DNA of 64,000 nucleotides from Winogradskya consettensis (GTDB lineage Bacteria > Actinomycetota > Actinomycetes > Mycobacteriales > Micromonosporaceae): assembly GCF_018332715.1 (NCBI RefSeq), contig NZ_BOQP01000040.1, positions 1 through 64,000 on the forward strand. The letters run 5' to 3'. Below the pieces are notes generated by a model, which was not told the DNA's origin, made no database searches, and was given only the letters and a program-made list of their open reading frames with translations. How positions within the stretch are numbered: position 1 is the first letter of the stretch; every line of letters begins with the position of its first letter. Positions 34,300-45,701 of the stretch are shown here, piece by piece. The position numbers and the translations under genes are program-made.

Positions 34300-35553
34300 G
34301 TGAATCCCGATCGGAAAGTGCTGCGACGCAACGTCATCATCGGCGGACTCGGCGCGACTGCCGGCCTCGCCGTCGCCGGCTGCTCCACGCCGACGCACGC
34401 GAGCAGCCGTACACAAACGGATGAAAGCCCGGTAGCGGGCACCTGGCAGTCACCCTCCGCAATGCCCGTCAGTCTGACCGTGACCCCCAAGGCCGGTAGC
34501 ACCAAGGCCTCCCCGGCCGAGCCGGTCACCGTGGCCGTCACGGGTGGCAAGCTCGCGTCGGTCAAGGTCGTCTCCGGGAAGAAGACCGTCAGCGGCGCGG
34601 TGCAGTCCGACGGGGTGACCTGGCGTTCGACCGGAGCCCTGGCCTACGGCAAGACCTACAAGGTGACGGCCTCCGTGCTGGACAGCCTGGGCGCGCAGGT
34701 CGAGAAGACCTCCACCTTCACCACACTCAAGCCGGCCCACACCGCCGGAACAACCTTCCAGGCCAATGCGATGAGTACGCTCACAGCAGGCGGAACGTAC
34801 GGCATGGGCCAGCCGGTCATCGTGGCGTTCAGCCGCAACGTCACCGACAAGGCGGCAGCGGAGAAGGCGATCACCGTCGAGACCTCGCCCGCCGTGGACG
34901 GCAAGTTCTACTGGGTCACCAAGTCGATCGTGCACTGGCGCCCCGCGAAATACTGGACGAAGGGCACCACGATCAAGGTGTCCGTCAACGCGTTCGGGGT
35001 GAACCTCGGCAACGGCGTCTACGGCTCGGCCGACGCGAAGACCCACTTCACCATCGGGCGTACCCTCCTCGCGGTCAGCGACAACAGCACCCACCACACC
35101 AAGGTCTACATCGACGGCAAACTCGTGCGGACCATGGCCTGCAGCAACGGCAAGGGCGGCTACACCACGGGCGCGGACGGCCAGCAGCTCCACTTCTGGA
35201 CCCACGAGGGCCCCCACGTCGTGCTCTCCAAGGAACGGACGCACAGCATGAGCTCGGCGAGTTACGGGCTCACCGACCCGACCAACCCGAACTACTACGC
35301 CCCCGAGATCGTCAAACTGTGCACCCGGATCAGCTACTCCGGCGAATTCCTGCACGCCGCCCCGTGGAACGGCTCCCTGGGCCAGGCCAACCTCTCCCAC
35401 GGCTGCATCAACCTCAGCACCGCCGACGCCCAATGGGTCTACGACAATTTCCTCGTCGGCGACGTCGTCGACGTCCGCCACACCCCGAAACCCCTCCCGA
35501 TCGGCGACGGCCTCGGCGACTGGACGGTCTCCTACGACAAGTACGGTGCGTAG
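34300..35553 (+). CDS. L,D-transpeptidase (YkuD) lipoprotein with Ig-like domains
   Basis: A 417-residue exported enzyme. The N-terminus (VLRRNVIIGGLGATAGLAVAGCSTP) combines twin arginines with a lipobox (VAGC). Two Ig-like domains (about 50-260; TVTPKAGSTKASPAEPVTVAV..., FQANAMSTLTAGGTYGMGQPVIVAFSRN) precede the YkuD catalytic domain, whose active-site motif SHGCINLS has nucleophile C369 and H in FLHAAPWNGSLGQANLSHG. This is the architecture of mycobacterial LdtMt2-type enzymes that form 3-3 peptidoglycan cross-links outside the membrane. The start is GTG 34300. It is divergent from the ECF sigma gene. Confidence 0.92.
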   Translation: MNPDRKVLRRNVIIGGLGATAGLAVAGCSTPTHASSRTQTDESPVAGTWQSPSAMPVSLTVTPKAGSTKASPAEPVTVAVTGGKLASVKVVSGKKTVSGAVQSDGVTWRSTGALAYGKTYKVTASVLDSLGAQVEKTSTFTTLKPAHTAGTTFQANAMSTLTAGGTYGMGQPVIVAFSRNVTDKAAAEKAITVETSPAVDGKFYWVTKSIVHWRPAKYWTKGTTIKVSVNAFGVNLGNGVYGSADAKTHFTIGRTLLAVSDNSTHHTKVYIDGKLVRTMACSNGKGGYTTGADGQQLHFWTHEGPHVVLSKERTHSMSSASYGLTDPTNPNYYAPEIVKLCTRISYSGEFLHAAPWNGSLGQANLSHGCINLSTADAQWVYDNFLVGDVVDVRHTPKPLPIGDGLGDWTVSYDKYGA

Positions 35554-36237
35554 GTGGGCTACGACTGGCACATCACCCGGGCATTCGTGTCGTACGAGAG
35601 CCGGTGGTTCCCGATTCTCGGCACCGAGGTGGACGCCCTGGTGAACGCCGAGCCCGACCTGCTCATCCCCGCCGGCACACCGAAGCGCCCGGACTTCTGC
35701 TACGTCAGCTGGACGGGCGAGGCCGCCGACGAGGACGACTACCTGATCTTCCAGGACGGCCGCCTGTCCAGGAAGAACCCCCGCCCGGCGTTCCTGCGCC
35801 GCATGGCCGCCATCGCCGCCCACCTCGACGCCTGGCTCATCGGCGACAACTGCGAGGTGTACGCCGACCCCACCGCCTGGGAACGCGGCCCCGCAGCCTT
35901 CGCCACCCGCCACTTCATCACCCGCGGCCCCTGGCACACCGGCGAGAACAATCCCCCACCAATCCACACCGACGAGTGGGCCGCGCTCGTGGACACCCAG
36001 CCGGACTTCGAGTGGGCAACCCGCATCGAGGCCGTCCTACCTTCCGGAGCCCGACCGATCCCCTGCCCCCCGACAGCCACCTGGACCACCCACCCCACCG
36101 CCCACCCCGTCCCGTTCTTCATGGACGACGACGCCATCCAGGTCCGCAACGCCGACCCCCCGACGATCACCCGGATGAAAGCCCTCGCCGTCCCCCTCAA
36201 AGCCCACATCCTCGACGACAACGCCCAACCCGCCTGA
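35554..36237 (+). CDS. Hypothetical protein, 227 aa
   Basis: Unrecognised soluble protein, with no signal peptide. It contains MGYDWHITRA at the N-terminus and a central stretch FLRRMAAIAAHLDAWLIGDNCEVYADPTAWERG, typical of small actinobacterial proteins of unknown function. The GTG start follows the transpeptidase stop without a gap, so the two genes are coupled. The last third is proline- and threonine-rich. Codon use is normal for the genome. Confidence 0.7.
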   Translation: MGYDWHITRAFVSYESRWFPILGTEVDALVNAEPDLLIPAGTPKRPDFCYVSWTGEAADEDDYLIFQDGRLSRKNPRPAFLRRMAAIAAHLDAWLIGDNCEVYADPTAWERGPAAFATRHFITRGPWHTGENNPPPIHTDEWAALVDTQPDFEWATRIEAVLPSGARPIPCPPTATWTTHPTAHPVPFFMDDDAIQVRNADPPTITRMKALAVPLKAHILDDNAQPA

Positions 36238-36476
36238 CGCCGCCAATCCCCCTCAGACCCCAGCAGTCATCACCACACCTGACACGCTCAGCAGCGAACA
36301 TCCGCTCACGCCGATGACAACAAGACGGCCAACGAACTCGTGGCGCGATGAGCACGAGGATCGCCCTCCCGGGATCCATCCGCCACTACTTTACGGCTAT
36401 CTGAATACTCACTATCTGCCATTCGAGTTCGTGTGATCCCCCTCAACCCGACAATGGCACACCCGCCCTTCCGATC

Positions 36477-36866
36477 ATGAAACTCCCTGAGAAGAATAAA
36501 GGAATGAAATACGCTCAGCTGGAGATCTTCACGACCGTTGAACTGGCGTGGATACGTGACCCTACACGGCGCCGGAACTACTCCCCGGCAACCGAAGAGT
36601 TCCGGCGCGAGCACAAGGTTCGGCGGGCCTTCGGAAAAGCTCTCGGCCACACCACCCGCTTACGGCGCGACTCTCCCGAAGCCCGGACACCGGACGGCAA
36701 GCTGATCTGGATCGAAGCCGCACGAGCATTGTTCCGTGAGGCGAACTCCCACCGGGCACAGGCCACCGCCGACCATGAACGTGACCGCAGACGCGCCGCC
36801 GGTGACCTGTTCGACTGGGGCCGGTTCACCAACCGCTGGCTGGTGAAGTACGCCGCCGCCTCTTAA
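36477..36866 (+). CDS. Hypothetical basic protein, 129 aa
   Basis: Unrecognised. The product is strongly basic (RRRNYSPATEEFRREHKVRRAFGKALGHTTRLRRDSPEARTPDGKLIW...DHERDRRRAAGDLFDWGRFTNRWLVKY), compatible with nucleic-acid binding, but no known fold is evident. Translation may begin at ATG 36477 or at the ATG of codon 10 (36504). The first part of the gene and the 239 bases before it are less G+C-rich than the surroundings, hinting at acquisition. In those 239 bases I see no gene. Confidence 0.5.
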   Translation: MKLPEKNKGMKYAQLEIFTTVELAWIRDPTRRRNYSPATEEFRREHKVRRAFGKALGHTTRLRRDSPEARTPDGKLIWIEAARALFREANSHRAQATADHERDRRRAAGDLFDWGRFTNRWLVKYAAAS

Positions 36867-37262
36867 CCCGCGAACACCGGACTCTGCGTCACACCCGGGG
36901 CGTGACACGACAATCAACACGCGCACGTGAAAGCACTCAACCAAAGGCGGCGGCCAGCTCCGAGCGTTGCCGGCCGGTGCTGCGATACGTCAGTCCACGA
37001 CCGGTGGCGAGTCCGGCGGGAATAGACGCGACATGGGCGACGTGGCGGCTCTACGCCTACGAGCCGGACACAGGCAGGCAATCCTGCGTAACGAAGGAAA
37101 TCCTGCGCGTCTTCTTCACGAGTCCCACCCATGCCGTACTTCACCTCAGCAACGGCAGCAACCCTGCCGCGATCGAGCAAACAAACCGATCTTCAACCAC
37201 TATTCCGGCGGCACGCTCTCATGCCGCGGTCCGCGCGCGCAGCGAGTCGCAGCGGTATTGAC
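36867..37262. other. Intergenic region, no gene recognised
   Basis: About 400 bases between the 129-aa gene and the repeat downstream of the GH35 gene. Frames on both strands are low in protein character and show no family motif. I see no tRNA, strong hairpin or palindrome here. Confidence 0.5.
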
Positions 37263-37320
37263 GCGACCATCGGAGCCGCGACCATCGGAGCCGCGACCGT
37301 CGGAGCCGCGACCGTCGGGG
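37263..37320. repeat. 15-bp tandem repeat downstream of GH35 gene
   Basis: Nearly four copies of a 15-base unit, GCGACCATCGGAGCC (two copies) changing to GCGACCGTCGGAGCC and a partial GCGACCGTCGGGG, end 8 bases before the stop codon of the beta-galactosidase gene. Confidence 0.85.
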
Positions 37321-37328
37321 TCTGCCGG

Positions 37329-40463
<3,135 letters not shown>

Positions 40464-40486
40464 GCCCGCCACCTCCAGGAAATGTC

Positions 40487-40502
40487 ATCGAAACGCTTCG
40501 AT
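40487..40502. promoter_or_regulatory. LacI-type operator upstream of GH35 gene
   Basis: ATCGAA-ACGC-TTCGAT: a perfect 6-base-arm palindrome around ACGC, close to ATCGAAACGTTTCGAT-type sites of actinobacterial LacI-family sugar regulators. It is 24 bases upstream of the GH35 start, in a repressing position. Confidence 0.6.
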
Positions 40503-40622
40503 CGAGTCTTGGCCCTACATCGGCGAACGTCAATAGATAGCCGGCGTTGGGACGACAGGAGCGGCGCGGGCCGGAACCTGTGCCGGCGGAGGGACGTCCA
40601 AGGGGCCGGATGGCAGGGCTCC

Positions 40623-40654
40623 GGGAGGGGACGTGACCGGGAGGGGACGTGACC
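40623..40654 (+). repeat. 16-bp tandem duplication of ribosome-binding site and GTG
   Basis: GGGAGGGGACGTGACC is present twice in tandem (40623-40638, 40639-40654). Each copy contains a strong Shine-Dalgarno and a GTG. Only the second GTG (40649) is in frame with the lipoprotein; the first is offset by 16 bases and would start a different frame. Confidence 0.85.
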
Positions 40655-41221
40655 GGGATGGTTCGCTGGACCTACGCTGAACGGGCGGCCGGGGTGGCCG
40701 CCGCGGGACTCATCGCTACGGGCCTGGTCTTTGTCGGGTGTGCGAGTGGTGATGACGGGAGTGCCGCGCCGCCGGAGTCATCGGCGATCGAGGGGCGTTC
40801 CTTGGATGCTGTGGGGCCTGCCTGCGGGGAGCCGTGGCAGTTCAACCCGGGTGATCTGACGGTCACCGCCACCTTCCCCACCGGGGCGCCGGCGGGGCCG
40901 CAACCGGTTGCCGGGGAGGTCGAGGTCACCAGCCGAGCGGCGGTCCGGGGCGTGGCCGGGCCCGCCGCGGACGTGTTCGTGGTCCGGGACGGCCTGATCG
41001 TGACCATGCCGATGGCCCAGGACGCGGTGGGGGTGCGCTGGGAGCTGGCCGCCGGGCAGGCCCGCACGCTGCCCGCCCAGCTCGTGCCGCTTTCCTGCGC
41101 CCCCGGCGGGGAGGCGCTGCCGCCCGGCTCCTATCAGCTGTACGCCCGGGTGGTCCTCATCCCCGATGACGGCACCCCGCAGACGTCCTACGGCGGTCCG
41201 TGGCCGTTCGAGATCCGCTGA
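40649..41221 (+). CDS. Putative lipoprotein, 190 aa
   Basis: Unrecognised exported protein: a signal with lipobox (IATGLVFVGCASGDDG, C31) is followed by a predicted beta-sandwich (NPGDLTVTATFPTGAPAGPQPVAGEVEVTSRAAV; ELAAGQARTLPAQLVPLSC; LPPGSYQLYARVVL). The general plan resembles intracellular-proteinase-inhibitor/BsuPI-like or Ig-type envelope domains, without firm assignment. GTG 40649 or the ATG three codons later could be the start. The Shine-Dalgarno and GTG are tandemly duplicated. It is convergent with the secreted protease gene. Confidence 0.7.
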   Translation: MTGMVRWTYAERAAGVAAAGLIATGLVFVGCASGDDGSAAPPESSAIEGRSLDAVGPACGEPWQFNPGDLTVTATFPTGAPAGPQPVAGEVEVTSRAAVRGVAGPAADVFVVRDGLIVTMPMAQDAVGVRWELAAGQARTLPAQLVPLSCAPGGEALPPGSYQLYARVVLIPDDGTPQTSYGGPWPFEIR

Positions 41222-41284
41222 CACCCGCGGCCGGGAACCGCACCCCCGCGGTCCCCGGCCGTCCCATCCAGCAGAAGGATCGAG

Positions 41285-42304
41285 TCAGCCCGTGACGATG
41301 CTGACGCCCAGCTCCGGTGCGGTGACGGTGTACGGCTCGGCGTAGCCGGTGGTGCCGTCGGTGGCCAGGATGTGGCCGCGGATCCAGGCGCCGCCCGCGC
41401 TGTCGTAGACGTAGAACGGGCTGCCCGAGTCACCGCCCTGGATCATGACGCCGCCCGTGAAGGCGATCACCGGGGATTTGCAGCCGGTCTGCGTACACAC
41501 CTGGGCGGTGATGCTGGTGGCGGTGTGCCCGCAGTTCTCACCGGTGGTGCGGCCGCTGTGGCAGTAATTCGTGAAGCCGACATAGGCGGTGCCGGCGGCC
41601 ACGACGGGCGCGCTGGTCGAACTGGTGACGCCGCCGGTGAAGATCCGCCCGGCGTAGGACGAGCCGCCGATCAGTTCCAGGTCCTGGGCGTGACCGGTGA
41701 CCGTCGGCAACCGCCGGTGGGAAACCGTGCCGTAGGTGGTGGCGCCCGATTCGGTGGTCACGGTGGTGCCATCCGCGAAACAATGGCCGGCGGTGACCAT
41801 GAAACGGGTTCCGGCGGAATTCTGCACCGCGTATCCGGAGGAGCAGACACCCCCGCCGAATGTGATGCCGCCACCGCCGTAGAACGACGGGACGTCGTCG
41901 CGGCGGCTGAACACGTCGTTGAGCTCCGAGTGCCGGACCTGCACCGACGAAGCCTTGGCCGCGGTGGTCAGCGTGGACACCACATCGGCGGGCGCGTCGG
42001 TGCTGAGCACGATCCGGCCGGCCGTGGCGTCGTAGTAGCTGGCGAACGTGTACTTCGTGCCGTTCGTGGCCACGTACCGGGCGATCCTGGTCTGGATCGT
42101 GGTCAGCTCGGCCGAGGTGGCGGCGGGTGCCGCCGGTGCCGTGACCCGGTCCGGTGCGAGACCTTCGGCCTTCGCCACGGTGCGCTTCTCGGGCGGCTTG
42201 GTGTTGCCGCCCGGGTCCGCCTGGGCCGGTGTGGTGCCGAGCACCGTGGTGACCGCGGCTGCCACCGCCACCACGGACATCAGCAGTCTTCTGTTTCCGC
42301 GCAT
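41285..42304 (-). CDS. Secreted trypsin-like serine protease (S1, chymotrypsin fold)
   Basis: A 339-residue secreted proenzyme. A signal peptide (MRGNRRLLMSVVAVAAAVTTVLGTTPAQA) precedes a pro-region (about 30-145, with TRIARYVATNGTKYTFASYYDATAGRIVLSTDAPADVV), typical of actinobacterial proteases that need intramolecular chaperoning. The mature domain has the triad: H in FMVTAGHCF, D in HAQDLELIG and S in IQGGDSGSPFYV. Four cysteines (CSSGY, GHC, NYCHSG, NCGH and CTQTGC) can form disulfides. It is a streptogrisin-like member of family S1. ATG 42304 starts right at the signal peptide. Confidence 0.92.
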   Translation of the reverse strand: MRGNRRLLMSVVAVAAAVTTVLGTTPAQADPGGNTKPPEKRTVAKAEGLAPDRVTAPAAPAATSAELTTIQTRIARYVATNGTKYTFASYYDATAGRIVLSTDAPADVVSTLTTAAKASSVQVRHSELNDVFSRRDDVPSFYGGGGITFGGGVCSSGYAVQNSAGTRFMVTAGHCFADGTTVTTESGATTYGTVSHRRLPTVTGHAQDLELIGGSSYAGRIFTGGVTSSTSAPVVAAGTAYVGFTNYCHSGRTTGENCGHTATSITAQVCTQTGCKSPVIAFTGGVMIQGGDSGSPFYVYDSAGGAWIRGHILATDGTTGYAEPYTVTAPELGVSIVTG

Positions 42305-42496
42305 CTGATTCCTCCCCCTGTTGCGCGGACCGCGGCATACGCCGCGGGCCACGACCAGAACAGCCGCTCGGGGCAGCGGAAGTCCAGCGGGGAGTCGGCC
42401 TCGCGACAGCTATTCGACGGGCCGGTGAATACAGTCGGATTCCATCACCGGATAAAGTACGCAGATACCGTCAGCGGCAATTCAGGCGTGCCATTC

Positions 42497-43948
42497 TCAG
42501 CTGCGCACCAGCCGCCGGCGGAATTCCGCGTACGCCGCCTCCATGACATTGTTGAGCTGCTCGAGCTCCGCCTGCGCGGGCTCGCGCCGCAGTTCGACAT
42601 CGATTTTGAAGTCGCCGTCCTCGACCGTCACGTCGAGACGGGCGAGCAGGTCGGCGGGCAGCTGGTGCACGACGAATTCGCGGAACGCCGCCGCGGTTGT
42701 CGCCGGTAGGTCGCCGCACCCGCAGGTCCGGCCGTCCAGCACCGCGCCGAGGTGGCTGCGGCCGATGAGGGCATCGGGGTGCAGCGGGTCCATGGCGGGC
42801 AGGCACTCCTCCAGGATCGTGCGGGCCTCCGGCAGCCGGTTCTCGTGCTGGAGGAACAGCCCCAGCGCGACACCGGCCCGGCCTGCCATCTCGTGGTCGG
42901 CGCCCCGGCGTGCCTGGGTCAGCGCCTCGGTCAGCCGCTGCTCCGCGGGGACCGGCCGGCCCGCTTCCTTCAGCGCCAGGCCCCAGTTGCGCAGCACCTG
43001 ACTCTGCAGCTCCGGGCGGCCGATCCGCTCCGCCCGCTCGTACGCCGACTCGTACGTCAGCAGCCCCGCCTCGGCCTCCCCTGCGTCGTCCTGCGCCATC
43101 GCCAGCCCGAGCGACGCCATCAGCCCCTCCTCGGCGCGGCCCTGCCGGTCGTACGACGCGAGCACCCGCTCGATCGCCTCGACCCGTCCCGCCTGATCGC
43201 CGATGTCGCGGCCGTGGTTGGCCAGTGCGGACCAGCCGTTGACCGTCGCCTGGTGGTCGGCCCCGAGCCGGGTCTCCAGCGCTGTGACCAGCTCGGTGAG
43301 CACCCGCCCGGACACGGGCCGGCGGCCGGTGACGGCCCGCGCGAGCCGGTCGACGACGGGGTCCGGCAGCTGGTCCAGGCCCAGGAACAGCGGTTCCGGC
43401 GAGCCCGCGGCGTCGACGACGGCCGCCCGCAGTGCCATCGCGTCCGCGACGTGCGCGTGGCTGTTCGACCAGAGGTTCTGCACGGCTTCCTCGGCGACCT
43501 GCCGGGCCGCGGGCAGGTCGCCGCGCTCCAGCAGGAGCTCCGCCAGTGGCTGGAGGCCGAACGCGTACCCCGGGTGCTCACGGCCGTAGAAAGCTTGGCG
43601 CTCCTGCAGGCCCCGGCGCAGCTCGGTCTCCGCCTCGTCGAGCCGGCCGGCCATCCGCAGGGCCATACCCAGATTCATCAGGTACGTCAGCTGGTCCTTG
43701 TGCGACTCGTGATCGCGGGGAGCGGCGGAGACGGCCTGCCGGAAGCACTCGATCGCCCGATCGAGCTGGTCGCCGTTGAGCAGCACGTTGCCGAGGTCGC
43801 ACTGCACCGAGGCCCACTCCGGGCTGCCCGCGCCGTGCCGCTGCGTGACGGCCTCCAGCTCGCGGGTCATGACGTTCTGGGCGTCGACGAGACGGCCCTC
43901 GCCCAGCAGGGCAAAGGCCGTCTCCACGGGCGTGCTGGGTGTGGTCAC
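42497..43948 (-). CDS. Tetratricopeptide-repeat protein, 483 aa
   Basis: A soluble protein made of about ten TPR-like helical hairpins: DLGNVLLNGDQLDRAIECFRQAVSAAPRD, LGMALRMAGRLDEAETELRRGLQERQ, PLAELLLERGDLPAARQVAEEAVQNL, LGLAMAQDDAGEAEAGLLTYESAYERAE, WGLALKEAGRPVPAEQRLTEALTQARR, LGLFLQHENRLPEARTILEECLPAM. The C-terminal 90 residues, with CGCGD, differ from TPRs and may form a separate small domain. TPRs mediate protein-protein contacts; no partner is indicated by the neighbours. Confidence 0.85.
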   Translation of the reverse strand: MTTPSTPVETAFALLGEGRLVDAQNVMTRELEAVTQRHGAGSPEWASVQCDLGNVLLNGDQLDRAIECFRQAVSAAPRDHESHKDQLTYLMNLGMALRMAGRLDEAETELRRGLQERQAFYGREHPGYAFGLQPLAELLLERGDLPAARQVAEEAVQNLWSNSHAHVADAMALRAAVVDAAGSPEPLFLGLDQLPDPVVDRLARAVTGRRPVSGRVLTELVTALETRLGADHQATVNGWSALANHGRDIGDQAGRVEAIERVLASYDRQGRAEEGLMASLGLAMAQDDAGEAEAGLLTYESAYERAERIGRPELQSQVLRNWGLALKEAGRPVPAEQRLTEALTQARRGADHEMAGRAGVALGLFLQHENRLPEARTILEECLPAMDPLHPDALIGRSHLGAVLDGRTCGCGDLPATTAAAFREFVVHQLPADLLARLDVTVEDGDFKIDVELRREPAQAELEQLNNVMEAAYAEFRRRLVRS

Positions 43949-43975
43949 GGTCGGGGATCCTACGACCGCCGCGGG

Positions 43976-45619
43976 TCAGGCGATGAAACGGGTACGCCGC
44001 CGGCGCGCGACAACTACGACAGCGACCCCGGCAACCACCAGAAGCGCGGCGAGCCCGCCCAGCAGCCCGGCCGTCGGCCCGGTGACCGGCAGACCGCCAC
44101 CCGCTCCCCCACCCGCTCCCCCATCCGCTACGGGAGTGGTGGTCGGGGACGGGGACGGGGACGGGGACGGCGATGAGGTGGGGGAAGACGTGGACGACGG
44201 GTTGAGGACCAGGACCGTGGCGTTGTTCGTCACGTCGCTCTCGTCCGGAAACGGCAGCGGCTCGTCCACCGAGAAGTCGCCCTCGTAGTGGTAGGCGTGG
44301 ATCTGCACGGGTGCCTTCGCGTCGGGGACGACCCGGTCGACCCGGAGCTTGAAGTCGAAGGTCTTCTCCTCACCCGGATGGATCCAGATGAGCTGATCGC
44401 TGTCGTTACCGGCGCCCGGCGAACCCCGGCGGCCCACTCCGCACCAGTAGCGGCCCTCGTGACCGGGCGTGGCGTCGCACTCGCCGGGGACTGCGGTGAC
44501 GGTGGTGCCGGGCGAGGCCGTGAAGTAGACGCCCAGCATGTCGGCGTACGCGAGCATGATGCTGTAGGGCGCCGCGTTGCGGAAGCCGACGGTGGCGGTG
44601 ACGACGGCGCCCGCCTTGCCCCGCACCGGTGACGTGACGACCGGGACCACATCGTTGCCGGTCTGGCCGCCCACGGCGAGGTGGAACTGGGCAGCGTTGT
44701 TGGAAGGGTCGTGGTCCTGCTGGCCCGTGCGGGCGGCGGCAGTCGCGACCGGCTCCAGCTTCAACGGCGCGGCGGTGCCTGGGGTGCCCGCCGGCTCGGG
44801 GGTCTGCCCGTTGACCGCGGACCACACCTCGATGATCGCGCCGGGGGCGTTCAGGGGTGCGTCCGCCCTGGCCTTCAGGGGAATCCTCGCCGTGTACTCC
44901 GTGCCGGGAGCGAGGTCCTGGTCGAACCGGCACGAGAGGGGCAGACCGCGCTCGTCGTAACGGCAGTTCCCGAACTTCACCGGCGCGGAGTCCACCAGCA
45001 GGTGCGACCGGTATGAGCCACCGCCGAGCCGCAGGAAGGACAGTATGGGGGTGTGGACGGTCGTGTCACCGGTGTTCACCACGTCAACCGGCAGGGTGAA
45101 GTCCTCCCCCACCCGCGGGGTCAGGTCGGTGTCGGCCACCTTGGCGGCCAGGTTGACCGCCTCGGCCAGCTCGATCGGCGCGTCGGCCGTGCTCGGAGCC
45201 GCGAGGTTGTCAGCGCGCAGCGTCGCCTTGATCACAACGGTGTCGCCTACGTGGGCGCCCGGTGTGGTGGCCACCTCGAGTGCGGAAGTGGAGTTCACCG
45301 GCGAGTAGCCGCTGTTGATGGTGACCCCGAGACAGGTGACCCGGGTCCCGTCCCCGGCGGTCGTGCACCGGTCCTTCGTGGAGACGACCTTCAGCTCGGG
45401 CGGCAGCTCGTAGGTGATCGTCGGGTTGACGAGCCGCGACGAGTTCCCCTCGTAGCTGTACAGCCACGGCTTGGCGGTGCCGGCACCCACGCTGAGCACC
45501 ACGGTGTGGGCCCCGATCGGGTATTCCAGCGCGGCGAGCGCGGGTCGCGGGAACACCATGGACAGTGCGGCGCCGAGCAGGACCGCTGCCGCGGCCGCCC
45601 GCCGGGATCTGCGATGCAT
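43976..45619 (-). CDS. Cell-wall-anchored (LPVTG) surface protein with repeated Ig-like domains
   Basis: A 547-residue surface protein. A signal peptide ([29 protein letters not shown]) is followed by three or four DUF11/CARDB-like beta domains (for example GEDFTLPVDVVNTGDTTVHTPILSFLRLGGG; KAGAVVTATVGFRNAAPYSIMLAYADMLGVYF). A Ser/Pro-rich wall-spanning linker (STSSPTSSPSPSPSPSPTTT) and a sortase signal follow: LPVTG near residue 510, hydrophobic segment and RRRRTRF tail. Sortase would join it to peptidoglycan. Ligand unknown. No sortase gene is adjacent. ATG 45619 begins at the signal peptide. Confidence 0.9.
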   Translation of the reverse strand: MHRRSRRAAAAAVLLGAALSMVFPRPALAALEYPIGAHTVVLSVGAGTAKPWLYSYEGNSSRLVNPTITYELPPELKVVSTKDRCTTAGDGTRVTCLGVTINSGYSPVNSTSALEVATTPGAHVGDTVVIKATLRADNLAAPSTADAPIELAEAVNLAAKVADTDLTPRVGEDFTLPVDVVNTGDTTVHTPILSFLRLGGGSYRSHLLVDSAPVKFGNCRYDERGLPLSCRFDQDLAPGTEYTARIPLKARADAPLNAPGAIIEVWSAVNGQTPEPAGTPGTAAPLKLEPVATAAARTGQQDHDPSNNAAQFHLAVGGQTGNDVVPVVTSPVRGKAGAVVTATVGFRNAAPYSIMLAYADMLGVYFTASPGTTVTAVPGECDATPGHEGRYWCGVGRRGSPGAGNDSDQLIWIHPGEEKTFDFKLRVDRVVPDAKAPVQIHAYHYEGDFSVDEPLPFPDESDVTNNATVLVLNPSSTSSPTSSPSPSPSPSPTTTPVADGGAGGGAGGGLPVTGPTAGLLGGLAALLVVAGVAVVVVARRRRTRFIA

Positions 45620-45701
45620 CAGAACTCCCCCGTTGCCGGCCCACGGTGGCGCGGGCGGTCGAGGCAAGATATTCGATGCCCGCCTGCCCGCGCGACCCCG
45701 C

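Noticed and set aside
36902-37261. A 119-codon plus-strand frame in the gap upstream of GH35
   Set aside because: No protein character, no ribosome-binding site and no motif; it runs into a tandem repeat.
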